Assembly: GCA_027487515.1 (NCBI GenBank)
Contig: JAIYDL010000015.1
Span: 62,001-126,000, forward strand
Reading direction: 5' to 3'
DNA length: 64,000 nucleotides
From: Pseudomonadota bacterium
GTDB lineage: Bacteria; Bdellovibrionota; Bacteriovoracia; Bacteriovoracales; Bacteriovoracaceae
How positions within the stretch are numbered: position 1 is the stretch's first letter; every line of letters starts with the position of its first letter. Of this stretch, positions 43,220 through 52,688 are shown piece after piece. Under the pieces are notes generated by a model. It saw only the letters and a program-made list of their open reading frames with translations, was not told the origin of the DNA and did not search any database. Both the position numbers and the translations under genes were made by a program.

Positions 43220-45305
43220 CGAGAAAGCCGATCATGAAGAGGACGCCGAGGATCCGCATCGGACTGAGCGTCTGCAAGAGGAAGACGGCACTCCCGGCCA
43301 TCATGGCAAGGGTCACCAAGACACTCGCCATGGACCGTCGGTCGAGCCCCGCCTCGAGGTCGGTGTCGTCAGCGAAGAGGTATTGAATGGCGTTGTCACC
43401 GGCGAGGCCAACCATGACCGCAAGGAAGATGGAGGTGACGAGAGTGACCGGAACCTGAAACAGGGCCATGAGGGTGAGAGTGATGCCCGGACCTAAGAGC
43501 GATGAGACGGCGATGGGGCTAAAGTCGGCGAGGCGGCCCCGGCGCTTCAGGAGCCACCCCAGCGTTGCGATCACGAGGATGAGGCTCACGGCAAAGCTTT
43601 CAATCATGGTCTTTGAGACGGTTTCTCCGTACTCCAAGTAGACGACCCGCTGGCCCGCAAGACGGCACTCACCGCGGCAGATCTCAGACACTGAGTTTCG
43701 CACGCTCTTAAGTGCGGTGAGGTTCTGTGCGCTGAGGTAGAGGGGAAGCCGGAGTTCCCCTGAGGACGAGTGAAAGCGCAGCCACAGTGGCGACTGAGCA
43801 AGTTCCCGGCGCAGAAGGTCGGCCCGCATCGGGGACTGCCCCTGGGTCCAATCAGCGGCGATCGTCTCCGGGTCCTCGACGTTCAAAACTAGCGGAAGCT
43901 TCCGGAGTGCCCCGAGGAGTTCAAGGTAGCGCTGGCTTGAGGGCTGGGCTGGGAAATATACGTACACCTGACCGTCCCAGCCAAACTGCGTCCGGAAGTA
44001 CTCCGTGGAGAGCCGGAATTCGTGATCGCGAGGAAGGTTCTCGATGGGCGAGTCTTCGTCGTTCAGAAAGAAGAAGGACGGAATCGCTAGGAGCATGAGA
44101 AGCACGCCGATTCGCATGACGGGAGCCGGGGGCCTCAGGCCAACGAAACCTCGGAGCCAGGTAAACTTCCACGCGCGTTCCGGATTGATCCACACCCGAT
44201 CCTGCCCTCCCACTCGGAGGACGGCAGGAAGAAACACGAAGATCATTAACCATTCCGCGATCGCACCGAGCGCGGCACCGTTTCCAAAATCTTTAATGAG
44301 GTCGATGCTTGAGGTATTGAGGGAGACGAACCCGAGGACCGTGGTCCAGGTGGTGAAAAAGCACGGCACACTGAGGGTCGAGAAACTGTCCTGATACTCG
44401 TCGGAGGATTGGGCCTGGGTCACGAAGAGAAAGTCTGCGGTTCCGGCAACGGCGGTCATGAGAAAAAGATTGTTCGTCAGGATGTTCACAGGAATCCCAA
44501 AGAGACCCAAGCCTCCGTAGAGGATAATCCCGGTGAGGATGAGTGTTCCTGTGAGGATCACTCCGCTGCGCCAGGTTCCGGCGATGGCGCGAAGTGCGAG
44601 GACGAGGATGAGGACCACGAGTGTGCTCAGGAGCGCATCCCGGTACATGATTTTAAAAAAGTGGTACCGAGACGCCGCGGCACCAAGGAAGTGCACTCGG
44701 GCCTTGAGACCCTGGGCCGAGAGAAACTTTTGGGCCATGCCCATGGTCTCTCCTACCTCTTTTGAATCGAACCGACGGTTGCGGTAGGTCACATCAAAAA
44801 GGACGTCGCGGGTCCCGCGGCGAGAAACGAACTGGGAGTAGGCCGAGTCCTTGAAAGTGCTCTTAAGATCCGGAACTACGGTCGGAGAAAGTGAACAGGG
44901 GTCTGGGAGCGTCGTTGGGTACCAAAGTTTTTCAGCTTCCATCACCGGCCGGCGCTGGGACCAAAGGGAAGTGACGGACTTCACCTCTCTCGAGGAAAGG
45001 ACCTCTCGCTCCCAGCGCCGGAGCCGGCAGAGGTCCCGGGCGGTGGCAGCTTCAGGAAACTCGAAGACAACCAACAGCTGGGAATTTTCCTTATAGGAGC
45101 GTCGCAGTTGGTGGAGGTCTCGGCTACTTTGAAAATCAGCATCAAAGGATTCGTAAATATCAAGGTCGACCTTCAAGCGAAGAAGACCCATGACCCCGAT
45201 CAGGAGTGCGGCAGCGAGGAATCCGAGTGCTACGCCCCAGGATTCATGGGCCAGCATCGGAAGCCGTCGCAGAAATTGGTTAAGAGATCTTGGCCCAGAG
45301 TTCAC
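43155..45305 (-). CDS. RND/MMPL-family exporter
   Basis: A 716-residue inner-membrane protein with two repeats of six TM helices. TM1 is near residues 25-45, a periplasmic loop covers about 50-210, helices run about 215-370 and then from about 395. A second loop and helices occupy about 570-710. Paired segments such as GTADFLFVTQAQSSD and GLAGDNAIQYLFADD occupy the conserved TM4/TM10 regions. Members export lipids, hopanoids or drugs using the proton gradient. The gene starts at GTG 45305. The C-terminal coding region overlaps the convergent DUF962-like gene. Confidence 0.85.
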   Translation of the reverse strand: MNSGPRSLNQFLRRLPMLAHESWGVALGFLAAALLIGVMGLLRLKVDLDIYESFDADFQSSRDLHQLRRSYKENSQLLVVFEFPEAATARDLCRLRRWEREVLSSREVKSVTSLWSQRRPVMEAEKLWYPTTLPDPCSLSPTVVPDLKSTFKDSAYSQFVSRRGTRDVLFDVTYRNRRFDSKEVGETMGMAQKFLSAQGLKARVHFLGAAASRYHFFKIMYRDALLSTLVVLILVLALRAIAGTWRSGVILTGTLILTGIILYGGLGLFGIPVNILTNNLFLMTAVAGTADFLFVTQAQSSDEYQDSFSTLSVPCFFTTWTTVLGFVSLNTSSIDLIKDFGNGAALGAIAEWLMIFVFLPAVLRVGGQDRVWINPERAWKFTWLRGFVGLRPPAPVMRIGVLLMLLAIPSFFFLNDEDSPIENLPRDHEFRLSTEYFRTQFGWDGQVYVYFPAQPSSQRYLELLGALRKLPLVLNVEDPETIAADWTQGQSPMRADLLRRELAQSPLWLRFHSSSGELRLPLYLSAQNLTALKSVRNSVSEICRGECRLAGQRVVYLEYGETVSKTMIESFAVSLILVIATLGWLLKRRGRLADFSPIAVSSLLGPGITLTLMALFQVPVTLVTSIFLAVMVGLAGDNAIQYLFADDTDLEAGLDRRSMASVLVTLAMMAGSAVFLLQTLSPMRILGVLFMIGFLVNLLGDLWGLRGLLRAPKPRA

Positions 45306-45376
45306 GCCTACCAGTTTACATCAGGAAGCCTGGGACCGGCGGAAAATTTCAGGAACGGCCTTTTGCAAACGATGAA

Positions 45377-45404
45377 ATCCCCCCCTGCGAACCGAGGGGG
45401 GGAT
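45377..45404 (-). terminator. GC-rich hairpin downstream of the secreted zincin gene
   Basis: ATCCCCCCC and GGGGGGGAT are exact inverted repeats with a 10-nt loop. On the minus strand the stem is followed by TTTCATCG, a short T-run. It lies 33 bp past the stop of the 45438-46274 gene. Confidence 0.5.
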
Positions 45405-45437
45405 GCGAAGTTATCTTTCTTTAACAGGTCTCAGACT

Positions 45438-46274
45438 CTATGGAACGATCCGAACCCAGTCTTCAGATCGGCAGTAGTCCGGGACCCGAGTTGCACAGTC
45501 GAACCAAGGGATGACCGAATTCCGATTCGCGGCGCTGGTTCTGTAGGAATACTTAATGCAGGACAAGTAGCGCTGATTGTTTTGACGACAGCCGGGATAA
45601 ATGATCATGTTCGCGTGGCCCGAATAGAGCCCCTGACCGTTTCTAGTGAGGCCCGTCCACTGGTCGCGCATGACAGAGTCTCTTGGGCCTATTGGACGGC
45701 AGTCGTAAGCTGCAGCACCACCCTCTCGAGTATCTCCGCCCCAGTAGGTCACGGCTGTTTCTTGGTATTCGTCACTGAGTCCTGTGATGTGAAGCACTTC
45801 ATGGACCACCGTCAAACAATCGATCGTTTGAGGATATGCTGCGGCGTTAGCGCGGGCACCATGTCCTACCACACTAATCCTGACAACTGGTGGTGCTTCG
45901 GTGAATCCCGACGACGGACCGTCGTAAACTTTAAGCTTTATTTTTCTTTGGAACTCGTCCACGAGTTCATCCTCGGTGCTCTGAAAGCATTCACGCATGA
46001 AGTTCTTGTAGTGTCGGTTCAGCTGTTCTTTTGTACTGTGAGGTCCGGTGTAGCTCGAAGTCGCAGAAAAATCGACGTTGACGTAGACTTCATATTCTCG
46101 TTCTCCGGTTCTCCGGAGTCCGTACTTCTGAGTTAGAGGATTACTAGGACTCGCGAAAGCGTCCACTCGAACGGAGCCGTTGATCGGAAGATCCTCGCAA
46201 AGACGACGGACCATCGTCTGGGCGGTCGCAAGGGTTGTTGCAGACAGAAGGATTGTGGTAATCAACTTTTTCAT
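45438..46274 (-). CDS. Secreted zinc metalloprotease-like protein (HExxHxxGxxDEY)
   Basis: A 278-residue exported protein with a signal peptide (about 1-19). H158-E159-V-L-H162 in TVVHEVLHITGLSDEYQE is a zinc-binding HExxH followed by G-x-x-DEY, as in several families of secreted metzincin-like proteases that use a downstream Asp or His as third ligand. Several cysteines in the second half (YDCRPI, YPGCRQ, LSCIKY, FDCATR, YCRSED) suggest disulfides. The start has AGGAG 4 nt upstream. Target unknown; extracellular or periplasmic proteolysis is likely. Confidence 0.72.
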   Translation of the reverse strand: MKKLITTILLSATTLATAQTMVRRLCEDLPINGSVRVDAFASPSNPLTQKYGLRRTGEREYEVYVNVDFSATSSYTGPHSTKEQLNRHYKNFMRECFQSTEDELVDEFQRKIKLKVYDGPSSGFTEAPPVVRISVVGHGARANAAAYPQTIDCLTVVHEVLHITGLSDEYQETAVTYWGGDTREGGAAAYDCRPIGPRDSVMRDQWTGLTRNGQGLYSGHANMIIYPGCRQNNQRYLSCIKYSYRTSAANRNSVIPWFDCATRVPDYCRSEDWVRIVP

Positions 46275-46403
46275 ACATCTCCTCGATAACTCAGGTTGGG
46301 AGATGACATTGCAAGCAGAGGACCAAGGTACCGCTAGAGTCCTGGCATGAGAATTAGAGACTTAGCTCCCGAAGAGTGCCAAATAAATGGACGGCCGTAG
46401 TGA

Positions 46404-47126
46404 CTAGCGCGCCTTCCGTTGACGCTCTCTGCGGTCTTGCCGCCGGTCGGTGCGCTTCTCTCGCCGTGCCTGACGCTTCATTTTCCAGGCCTTGAGAATT
46501 TCCTCCCGGCCACGGAAGCCGGGATGGTTCGTAAACTTCGTCTGGAACTTCCTGCGCTCGAAGGCTTTCTTCCGCCGGTTAAAGCGAAGGCCCTCCTTGG
46601 TCTTTACGATCTCTGGCACGAAGCTTTGAATGTAGGGTGAAGACGCCGTGACTTCCCCTTCGATGACATCGAGCTCCACATCACCACTTTCGTCGGAAAC
46701 TTCAAACTCAGTGCCCCGGACACCGAAAGAGACTCCCTCAGCGCGCACCTGCTGCTCAACTTCCTGGTCGGTGTCCCGGTCGACTTGGACCCGGAGGAGC
46801 CCTTTGACGTAGTCGATGACAGAGAAGCTCCGTTCAATCTTTTCCTTTTCCTCAAGGATCTGATGCTCCGAGAGCTTGATCTCGGTATTTTTTGAGAGGC
46901 TGACTTGAGTCCCAGGGTAGATGTGAACGACCACGAGGGCACCCTCCGAAGAAACGACGTCACCGAGGGCGAGCGACAGGTCTGGGGCCAGAGGAATTTT
47001 CTTTCCCGCTCGCCGGATGTGACCGGTCCCCTCACCCAGGACCCGGGTCACCTGGCCCACGTCATCGCCGACGGCGGCGTAGGTGGTGGAAAGAGTCAAA
47101 AGGAAGAGGAGCAGAAGCGGTCGCAT
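46404..47126 (-). CDS. FecR-domain secreted protein with basic C-terminal tail
   Basis: A 240-residue exported protein with a signal peptide (MRPLLLLFLLTLSTTYA). Residues about 20-165 match a FecR domain (VGQVTRVLGEGTGHIRRAGKKIPL, LALGDVVSSEGALVVVHI, GVSFGVRGTEFEVSDESG with the GVRGTEF core). The last 50 residues are extremely rich in Arg/Lys (RRKFQTKF...QARREKRTDRRQDRRERQ), perhaps for binding polyanions or peptidoglycan. There is no sigma factor or TonB receptor nearby, so classical FecR signalling is unlikely. It follows dacB by 61 bp. Confidence 0.75.
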   Translation of the reverse strand: MRPLLLLFLLTLSTTYAAVGDDVGQVTRVLGEGTGHIRRAGKKIPLAPDLSLALGDVVSSEGALVVVHIYPGTQVSLSKNTEIKLSEHQILEEKEKIERSFSVIDYVKGLLRVQVDRDTDQEVEQQVRAEGVSFGVRGTEFEVSDESGDVELDVIEGEVTASSPYIQSFVPEIVKTKEGLRFNRRKKAFERRKFQTKFTNHPGFRGREEILKAWKMKRQARREKRTDRRQDRRERQRKAR

Positions 47127-47187
47127 AGAATCTCCGGAGATGTTTCACTCATTGTCTCCGGGCCGGACCAACAAAGGCAACTTTAAG

Positions 47188-48435
47188 TTAGCGGCGCTCA
47201 AGAAAGAAGGGTGATTCGTCCCACGGGAAGATGGAAATTTTCTCATACGCCTCGGGTGTTGGGGCCCCGAGATGGTGGAACATCCGCGCGACGAATTGAT
47301 CCTGGAGGTTTCGGGCGGCGGGCATATTCGTGGTGTGGTTGAGGATGGCGAAAGGGATCTTGTCACCGATCAGAAGTACACCCGCCAGAGTCGAGGAGTT
47401 CTTCAGGGTCCCTGTCTTGGAAATCACAGCTCCATGAGTTTCAGGTTGGTTCCGGAAGCGGGTGCGGAAAGAGCCGAGATCGGACCCACCGTTCACCGCA
47501 ACCAATTGGTTAAGCGCTAACCGCTGGCGCCGGGTGCTGCTCTCTAAGAGAGAAATGACCCCGAGAACGGTTCGACAAGAGGCCAAGTTATCCTGGCGAT
47601 TGCTGCCGGAAATGATCGGAAGACCGGACCCATTATAGATCTGAAAGGAACTCGGAGGGATCCCTTTCTCTCTTAGGATCTGGCCCAGGGGCTTCACTCG
47701 CGATGCCTCTCGGTAGATAAGTTCAGCGACGAGATTCTTCGACTGCACGTTCATGGCCTTCAAGAGCGAGTGAAGGGGTTTAGACCGATGGACATACACA
47801 ACTGCGGCCTGGGTGCCGAGAGGGTTTCGGTCGCTGATCGCAACCGAGTCTACGACGAGCTTCGGGACTGGTCCCAAAAGGGCAACCCCTTCTTCTTCGG
47901 AGAAGCGCCGGACCCGGCGCCAAGCGGCATCGACGGACCCGGAGTTGCGAGGATTTAAAAACTGCGCAAGCCGGGACCGGACCTGCTCAGGGCCGATGTC
48001 GGCGTACTCGTTGAGGGTAAGATCGTAGAAGAAGAAGCTCCGATCAAAGGTCACCCGCTTAAAGCGCTGATGACCACGGTCGTTCAGGGCCCGCATCAGG
48101 AGAAGGAGCTTCTCTTCCTCAAAAAATGGGTCGCCACCACCGGAGATGTGAAGATCATCGTTGGTCACAAAGATCCGCGTCTCGTAGCGACGCTGCAGAT
48201 CCAGCGTCTCCGCAGCGTGAAGGGTCGTGAAGAGTTTGGTCACAGACGCGATCCGCTGAAGCCGTTCCACTTGATGGCCCTGGACCTGTCCTTCCCCGAA
48301 GTAACAGAAGGCCTGGTCGCTGAGAGGCCCTATCTTTTGAGCGCCGGTGAGGCGACCGAAGTCGGCCCTCAGAGCTTGAGGATCTGCGTACGCCACGGAG
48401 GTTAAAAACAAGGTCGTAAAGATGATGTTCTTCAA
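47188..48435 (-). CDS. dacB: D-alanyl-D-alanine carboxypeptidase/endopeptidase, PBP4 (S13) type
   Basis: A 415-residue periplasmic enzyme with a signal peptide ending near SVAYA. The three penicillin-binding motifs are S64-V-T-K67 (ASVTKLF), S-K-N (MNVQSKNLVAEL) and K-T-G (ISKTGTL). It removes terminal D-Ala or cuts D,D-crosslinks. It starts at TTG 48435 with AGAG upstream. In Bdellovibrio, PBP4-like enzymes act on prey wall to round the cell; whether this copy does so is inference. Neighbours are an L,D-transpeptidase upstream and a FecR protein downstream. Confidence 0.92.
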   Translation of the reverse strand: MKNIIFTTLFLTSVAYADPQALRADFGRLTGAQKIGPLSDQAFCYFGEGQVQGHQVERLQRIASVTKLFTTLHAAETLDLQRRYETRIFVTNDDLHISGGGDPFFEEEKLLLLMRALNDRGHQRFKRVTFDRSFFFYDLTLNEYADIGPEQVRSRLAQFLNPRNSGSVDAAWRRVRRFSEEEGVALLGPVPKLVVDSVAISDRNPLGTQAAVVYVHRSKPLHSLLKAMNVQSKNLVAELIYREASRVKPLGQILREKGIPPSSFQIYNGSGLPIISGSNRQDNLASCRTVLGVISLLESSTRRQRLALNQLVAVNGGSDLGSFRTRFRNQPETHGAVISKTGTLKNSSTLAGVLLIGDKIPFAILNHTTNMPAARNLQDQFVARMFHHLGAPTPEAYEKISIFPWDESPFFLERR

Positions 48436-48582
48436 GGTGACTCTTTGAGCGAAGCTCGGTGGAAACGGTCCCGGTTGCTGCCTTCCAGACCGTACCTTTA
48501 GGCTGGACGAATTCTACAGATCCCCGAGGGAATAGATAGGCACCTTGTAATAAAGATCTACGGAGTCCGGGCCCCCTCCGAC

Positions 48583-49332
48583 TCACTCTTCGTAGACGAC
48601 GATCACCGTATCCCAGGAGTCGACGGAAGTTCTCAGAAGGGCCCCGGAGTTCCGGTTGAGCTGAGCGACGCTTACTGAGTTGTTCGTCACCCGCACGCGC
48701 CCGCTGCCCTCTCGGACGAGGCGGAACTGGCCCGGCTGGTCCCCGCGACCCGTTTCCATGATCTTCGTTCGGATGAGGGACGACGCTTCTTTCACGGTTC
48801 GGATGCAGCCTCCGGAGGCCCGGGTTCCGAGCTTCGCGTAGGCGTCCTCCGTGGTTGCGTGGATGGCGATGCCCCCGATGAAGAAGACGGCGTTCGGCAT
48901 GGGAGCGTTCCAAGTATACGAGAGGTAATCCGTGTACATCTTCGTGGGCCTAAAAAAGCCCTTCGGTGTGGTTGAAAAGTAGACTCGTCCGGACTTCGCC
49001 TTTTCTTCTTTTTCTCGGCCGGTGGAGATCTTTTCGCGGAGGATCTCCACACCGTTCTCGTACATGGTCAGAGTCTGCGCCGCGGGACCTTCTTTGGCCT
49101 TATTGATTCCGATGACCAATCGGTGAGTCTGGGCCGCCTGGAGCACACCCGCGCTGCTAAGGCCTGGAGTTAAAACCGCTCGCATTTCGGAGAAGAGGAA
49201 AGTCTCGACCGGGGTCATGCCCTCGGCAAGGGCCTCTTCGTCAGTGAGCTCCTGTGCGCTGGCACTGAGGCCAACTGCGACGAGAAAAAAGACGAAGAAG
49301 GCACTCAAACATGTACGATTGTAAAAGTTCAT
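48583..49332 (-). CDS. L,D-transpeptidase, YkuD domain
   Basis: A 249-residue exported protein with a signal peptide ending near LSASA. The YkuD motif is complete: H158 in AIHATTEDAYAKLGT and S-G-G-C176-I-R with the catalytic Cys. It forms 3-3 crosslinks or attaches proteins to peptidoglycan in the periplasm. The start has GGAG about 7 nt upstream. It lies 147 bp upstream of dacB on the same strand and may share regulation with it. Confidence 0.92.
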   Translation of the reverse strand: MNFYNRTCLSAFFVFFLVAVGLSASAQELTDEEALAEGMTPVETFLFSEMRAVLTPGLSSAGVLQAAQTHRLVIGINKAKEGPAAQTLTMYENGVEILREKISTGREKEEKAKSGRVYFSTTPKGFFRPTKMYTDYLSYTWNAPMPNAVFFIGGIAIHATTEDAYAKLGTRASGGCIRTVKEASSLIRTKIMETGRGDQPGQFRLVREGSGRVRVTNNSVSVAQLNRNSGALLRTSVDSWDTVIVVYEE

Positions 49333-49426
49333 TTTACTTCTCCGGTTTCTGAGAAGATTCTAAGCAGAACCGTACCCGGGAAAAGGGCCCCTGTAAGAAT
49401 GACAGATCGACGGAGGCGGAGTTCAC

Positions 49427-50617
49427 TTACTCGGCGAAGATCCCGAAGAAGTCTGGGTAGGACTTCAGAACGGCGCTGGCCGGGGTGAGCGTCCCGCCGC
49501 CGTGGTGCCGGAGGAAGAGCGCACCGGCCATGACCATGCGATGATCGTCGGGGAAGTTAAGGTCCACCGGGCCCGGCAGCCGACCAGCGGAGCCGCGGAT
49601 GGAGAGCGTGCGACCGTCGGTTGAAGCGCTCTTCCCGAACTTCGCGAGAAGAGAAATCATTTCCGAGAGTCGGTCACTCTCTTTATGGATAAGATTCGAA
49701 ACTCCAGAAAGAGTGTGCTCGCCTTCAACGTGGGCGAGGAAAAAGCCCAGGGCGGGAACGAGGTCGAGGCAGTCCGAGACATCGAGCTGAAGGCTCCCTT
49801 GGTACTCAAGGCGAGAAATGGAAGTGGCGTCATCGGTCTCCTGGACGCACCCTAGAGATCTCAACAGGATCAGAAATTTAGCATCGGCCTGGAGGGGATC
49901 AAAGCGCAGCCCCGGCAGCTCAAGAGATTGGTTGAGCGCTGCAAACGCTAACGGGTAACTCGCACTGCTCCAGTCTCTGGGAACTGCGTACGATGAAACA
50001 CCCCGAGAAAAAGCGCTCACGAGGTCCTCCGTCATCTTCCAATAGCTCTGGGAGGCATCGAGGTTCTTCGGGACTACCTCAGTCCCCGTGCGAAGGCCCA
50101 AGAGCTTGAGCGCGGTAGCGAACTGAGTGGTCTTCGCGCAGTCGACGGAGACAGTCTTCGGGACCAGGGCCGGACCCTGGACCCGCAGCATTCGGCCTGA
50201 GAGCATCGCTCGAGCGCCGAGATCGTGCGCGAGGCGGAGGAACTCGTCCCAGGGCCTCTGCTGGAGTCTCTCTCCTAAGATGAGGGTATAGGGTCGGGAC
50301 CCCAGCAGCAGCAGCACGGCCAGGAATCGGGCGGTGGTGCCGCCCTCTCCGACGTCGACCGTGAGTTCCCCCTCCCCTTCACACTCCGGGAACGAGTGGA
50401 GAAACCGGAGGCCCAAGCGTGTTCGCACAGGCCCAAGTCCCACGGCACTTAAGCCTGCGATGAGGTTCGTCACGTCGCTCGCGTCAGGGAGGTTTGTGAT
50501 CTCGACACCGCTGCCAGTGAGGGCCGCGAGGATGAGGGCACGGTTCGCGTAGGATTTGGAGGGGGGAACCAGAATCGGATTGACCAGCTTCCCTTTAGGA
50601 ACTTTTAAAATCTGCAT
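49427..50617 (-). CDS. aroA: 3-phosphoshikimate 1-carboxyvinyltransferase (EPSP synthase)
   Basis: A 396-residue shikimate-pathway enzyme joining shikimate-3-phosphate and PEP. PSKSYANRALILAAL is the N-terminal substrate loop, VDVGEGGTTARFL matches the GNSGTA-type loop in a variant form (EGGTTA), and NFPDDHRMVMAGALF is the C-terminal active-site motif. It is somewhat shorter than the usual 420-430 residues. It overlaps aroB by 23 bp, making an aroB-aroA unit. Confidence 0.9.
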   Translation of the reverse strand: MQILKVPKGKLVNPILVPPSKSYANRALILAALTGSGVEITNLPDASDVTNLIAGLSAVGLGPVRTRLGLRFLHSFPECEGEGELTVDVGEGGTTARFLAVLLLLGSRPYTLILGERLQQRPWDEFLRLAHDLGARAMLSGRMLRVQGPALVPKTVSVDCAKTTQFATALKLLGLRTGTEVVPKNLDASQSYWKMTEDLVSAFSRGVSSYAVPRDWSSASYPLAFAALNQSLELPGLRFDPLQADAKFLILLRSLGCVQETDDATSISRLEYQGSLQLDVSDCLDLVPALGFFLAHVEGEHTLSGVSNLIHKESDRLSEMISLLAKFGKSASTDGRTLSIRGSAGRLPGPVDLNFPDDHRMVMAGALFLRHHGGGTLTPASAVLKSYPDFFGIFAE

Positions 50618-51593
50618 GGGCGCATATCTTGGCCTTGAAGTCCTTCAGAACGACTTCTTCAGTGTAGCAGTTCCCGATGCCTTTTACGATCACAAGCCGA
50701 AGAGTGGTGCCAGATTTCTTCTTGTCATGGTCTAGGTAGTCTAAGAAACTCTTGAGGTCGAAGTGAAAGAAGGCGCCCAGCTCGAGCTTCTCGACAGGAA
50801 GGGTGAGCGCTTTGGCGAGCTGCTCCCACTCCGCCAGGGCCTCATCGTTACCCGTCACCTTAAAGAGGTACCGAAGCCCCATGGCGACGGCGTGACCGTG
50901 AGGGATTTTAAGGGTCGACTCAAAGGCGTGGCCAAGGGTATGACCCAGGTTAAGGTTGATCCGTTCGCCCGTCTCCTTGAAGTCTCTCTCAACGACCTGG
51001 GATTTGTGTTTGGCACAGGCCAGAGCAATCTCTTCGATCGGGGCCTTGCTCAGAATAAGGTCGTGGACCTCGCGCGAAAGGAACCCGTACTTCAAGACCT
51101 CGCCTTTCCCGGACATCCACTCTTTCTCAGAGAGCGTAGAGAGGAAATCCCCACAGATCAGGACTCGCTCCGGCAAGTGAAACGCCCCCACCAGATTCTT
51201 CCCCTGAGGCATGTTCACCGCCACCTTTCCTCCGATCGATCCGTCGATCATGGCCAACAGAGTCGTAGGAATGGCAACCCAGGGGACTCCCCTCTGGATG
51301 GTCGCGGCGACGAAGCCCGCGAGGTCCGTGGTGGCCCCCCCACCGATGGCATAGATCGTCGACGAACGACAGATCCCCTGCTTCAGGAAAAACTCGACGG
51401 CGTTCCCGAAGACCTCGAGGTTCTTCTCTTCCTCTGGCTGCTTGAGCCAAAAAATATTCGGGGAGAAGGAGATCCACTGCGGGAGATGGTTTTTCACCCG
51501 CTGGTCGGCGACGGCGAAGAACTGGTCGTCTTTGTAGTCGTCCAGTTCCTTGAAGAGTTCGAGCTTTTTGAGGTAACTTAGATTGGATTTCAT
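50595..51593 (-). CDS. aroB: 3-dehydroquinate synthase
   Basis: A 332-residue enzyme that cyclises DAHP to 3-dehydroquinate using NAD+ and a metal ion. GGGATTDLAGFVAATIQRGVPW is the nucleotide-binding loop, IPTTLLAMIDGSIGGKVAVNMPQGKN the substrate region, and NLGHTLGHAFES carries metal-binding histidines. The start at 51593 is preceded by a 38-bp gap to the divergent zinc-ribbon gene. It is first in the aroB-aroA operon. Confidence 0.95.
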   Translation of the reverse strand: MKSNLSYLKKLELFKELDDYKDDQFFAVADQRVKNHLPQWISFSPNIFWLKQPEEEKNLEVFGNAVEFFLKQGICRSSTIYAIGGGATTDLAGFVAATIQRGVPWVAIPTTLLAMIDGSIGGKVAVNMPQGKNLVGAFHLPERVLICGDFLSTLSEKEWMSGKGEVLKYGFLSREVHDLILSKAPIEEIALACAKHKSQVVERDFKETGERINLNLGHTLGHAFESTLKIPHGHAVAMGLRYLFKVTGNDEALAEWEQLAKALTLPVEKLELGAFFHFDLKSFLDYLDHDKKKSGTTLRLVIVKGIGNCYTEEVVLKDFKAKICAHADFKSS

Positions 51594-51631
51594 GGTGGTG
51601 ATTATTATCGTCGAAATCGAAGGAAAATGAA

Positions 51632-52315
51632 GTGAGTGTTGACCTGTTTATGAAATTAAAAGAGATCGAGTCTTTGTCGAAGATGCGGGCGAGTTTTGTG
51701 CTCCAGAATCAAGAGCACAAGGCCCGGCTAAGTAAGCTGAATGACAAACGACGAGAGGCGCAGGAGCAAACGGTTAAACTCAGGCAAGACATCGGCGCTG
51801 CGACGAGTAGGCTCGCAGCTGTCGAAGCTCGGATCAGAACTGCCTCTGAACAAAAACAAAGACTGTTTGACCTCGGGAGCGACGAGAAGAAAATTGCCTC
51901 CTTTACGACCGATCTGGACAACCTTGAAGAACAGGGCCTTGAGTGCCTCGCGGAGATGGAACTCTTGGAACGCGAGCTCAGTGCCGCGAACGAATTCCTG
52001 CGGGGCCTCGAGAAGACCATCACGGAGATTTCCCTAGAGGTCGACGGTGACATTGCGAAGGTGACGAGCGAGCTCCAGCACCTTGACCTGCGCCACGCAC
52101 TCCTCCTCGACGAGCTTCCGACCGAGTTCAGAGCACTGCTGATGAAAACATCCGCGAAGAATCTCGCCCATGGGCCCTTCACGAGAGTCGATGCGGGCAG
52201 CTGCTTCTTTTGCCGCTACAAAATCTCGCGAACCGACGAATCTGAGATCGACATGCAAAAGAATCTCAAGACTTGTCCCCAGTGTTCACGGATCTTCTTG
52301 CCTTATGGGTCTTAG
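51632..52315 (+). CDS. Coiled-coil C4 zinc-ribbon protein (DUF164/CdsZ-like)
   Basis: A 227-residue cytoplasmic protein. Residues about 20-170 form a long helical coiled coil rich in E, K, R and L. The C-terminus carries four zinc-ligand cysteines in CFFC...CPQC within SCFFCRYKIS and LKTCPQCSRIF. This matches the DUF164 family, whose genes often sit directly upstream of rnpB, as here (20 bp). The start is GTG 51632 with AGGA upstream, and ATG 51650 is an alternative. The exact role is unsettled in the family. Confidence 0.88.
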   Translation: MSVDLFMKLKEIESLSKMRASFVLQNQEHKARLSKLNDKRREAQEQTVKLRQDIGAATSRLAAVEARIRTASEQKQRLFDLGSDEKKIASFTTDLDNLEEQGLECLAEMELLERELSAANEFLRGLEKTITEISLEVDGDIAKVTSELQHLDLRHALLLDELPTEFRALLMKTSAKNLAHGPFTRVDAGSCFFCRYKISRTDESEIDMQKNLKTCPQCSRIFLPYGS

Positions 52316-52334
52316 ATTAGCTATACACACTTCA

Positions 52335-52647
52335 CCGAGATCAGGGGACTATCGCCGCCGGCAACGGGGGAGGAAAGTCCGGACACCATAGAGCATCGTA
52401 GCGGGTAACGCCCGTCCGCCGTGAGGCGAGGACAAGTGCAACAGAAAGGATGTATGGCCCGTTGAACCACTCCGGTGATGAGACGGGTGCGTAGTGAAAT
52501 CAGGTAAACTCTACGAGGTGCAAGCCCATGTAGGTGAGCGGTGAGTCTGCTCGAGGAGCTCACGGGTAGGGTGCTGGAGCCCCCAGGTAACTCGGGGCCT
52601 AGAGGAATGATAGTTTAATACAGAATCCGGCTTATTCCTGATCTCGG
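52335..52647 (+). ncRNA. rnpB: RNase P RNA, bacterial type
   Basis: The catalytic RNA that matures tRNA 5' ends. The conserved CR-I segment GAGGAAAGTCCGGAC is at about 52369-52383, an ACAGAAA core element follows near 52441, and the 3' CR-V element ACAGAATCCGGCTTA ends near 52634. The P1 helix is perfect: CCGAGATCAGG (52335-52345) pairs with CCTGATCTCGG (52637-52647). P1 is followed at once by TTTTTTC, so it can serve as the terminator stem. Length about 313 nt, a compact type-A RNA. Confidence 0.96.
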
Positions 52648-52688
52648 TTTTTTCATAAGCTCCTGGAATTTCGTTTTCATTTTTCCAT

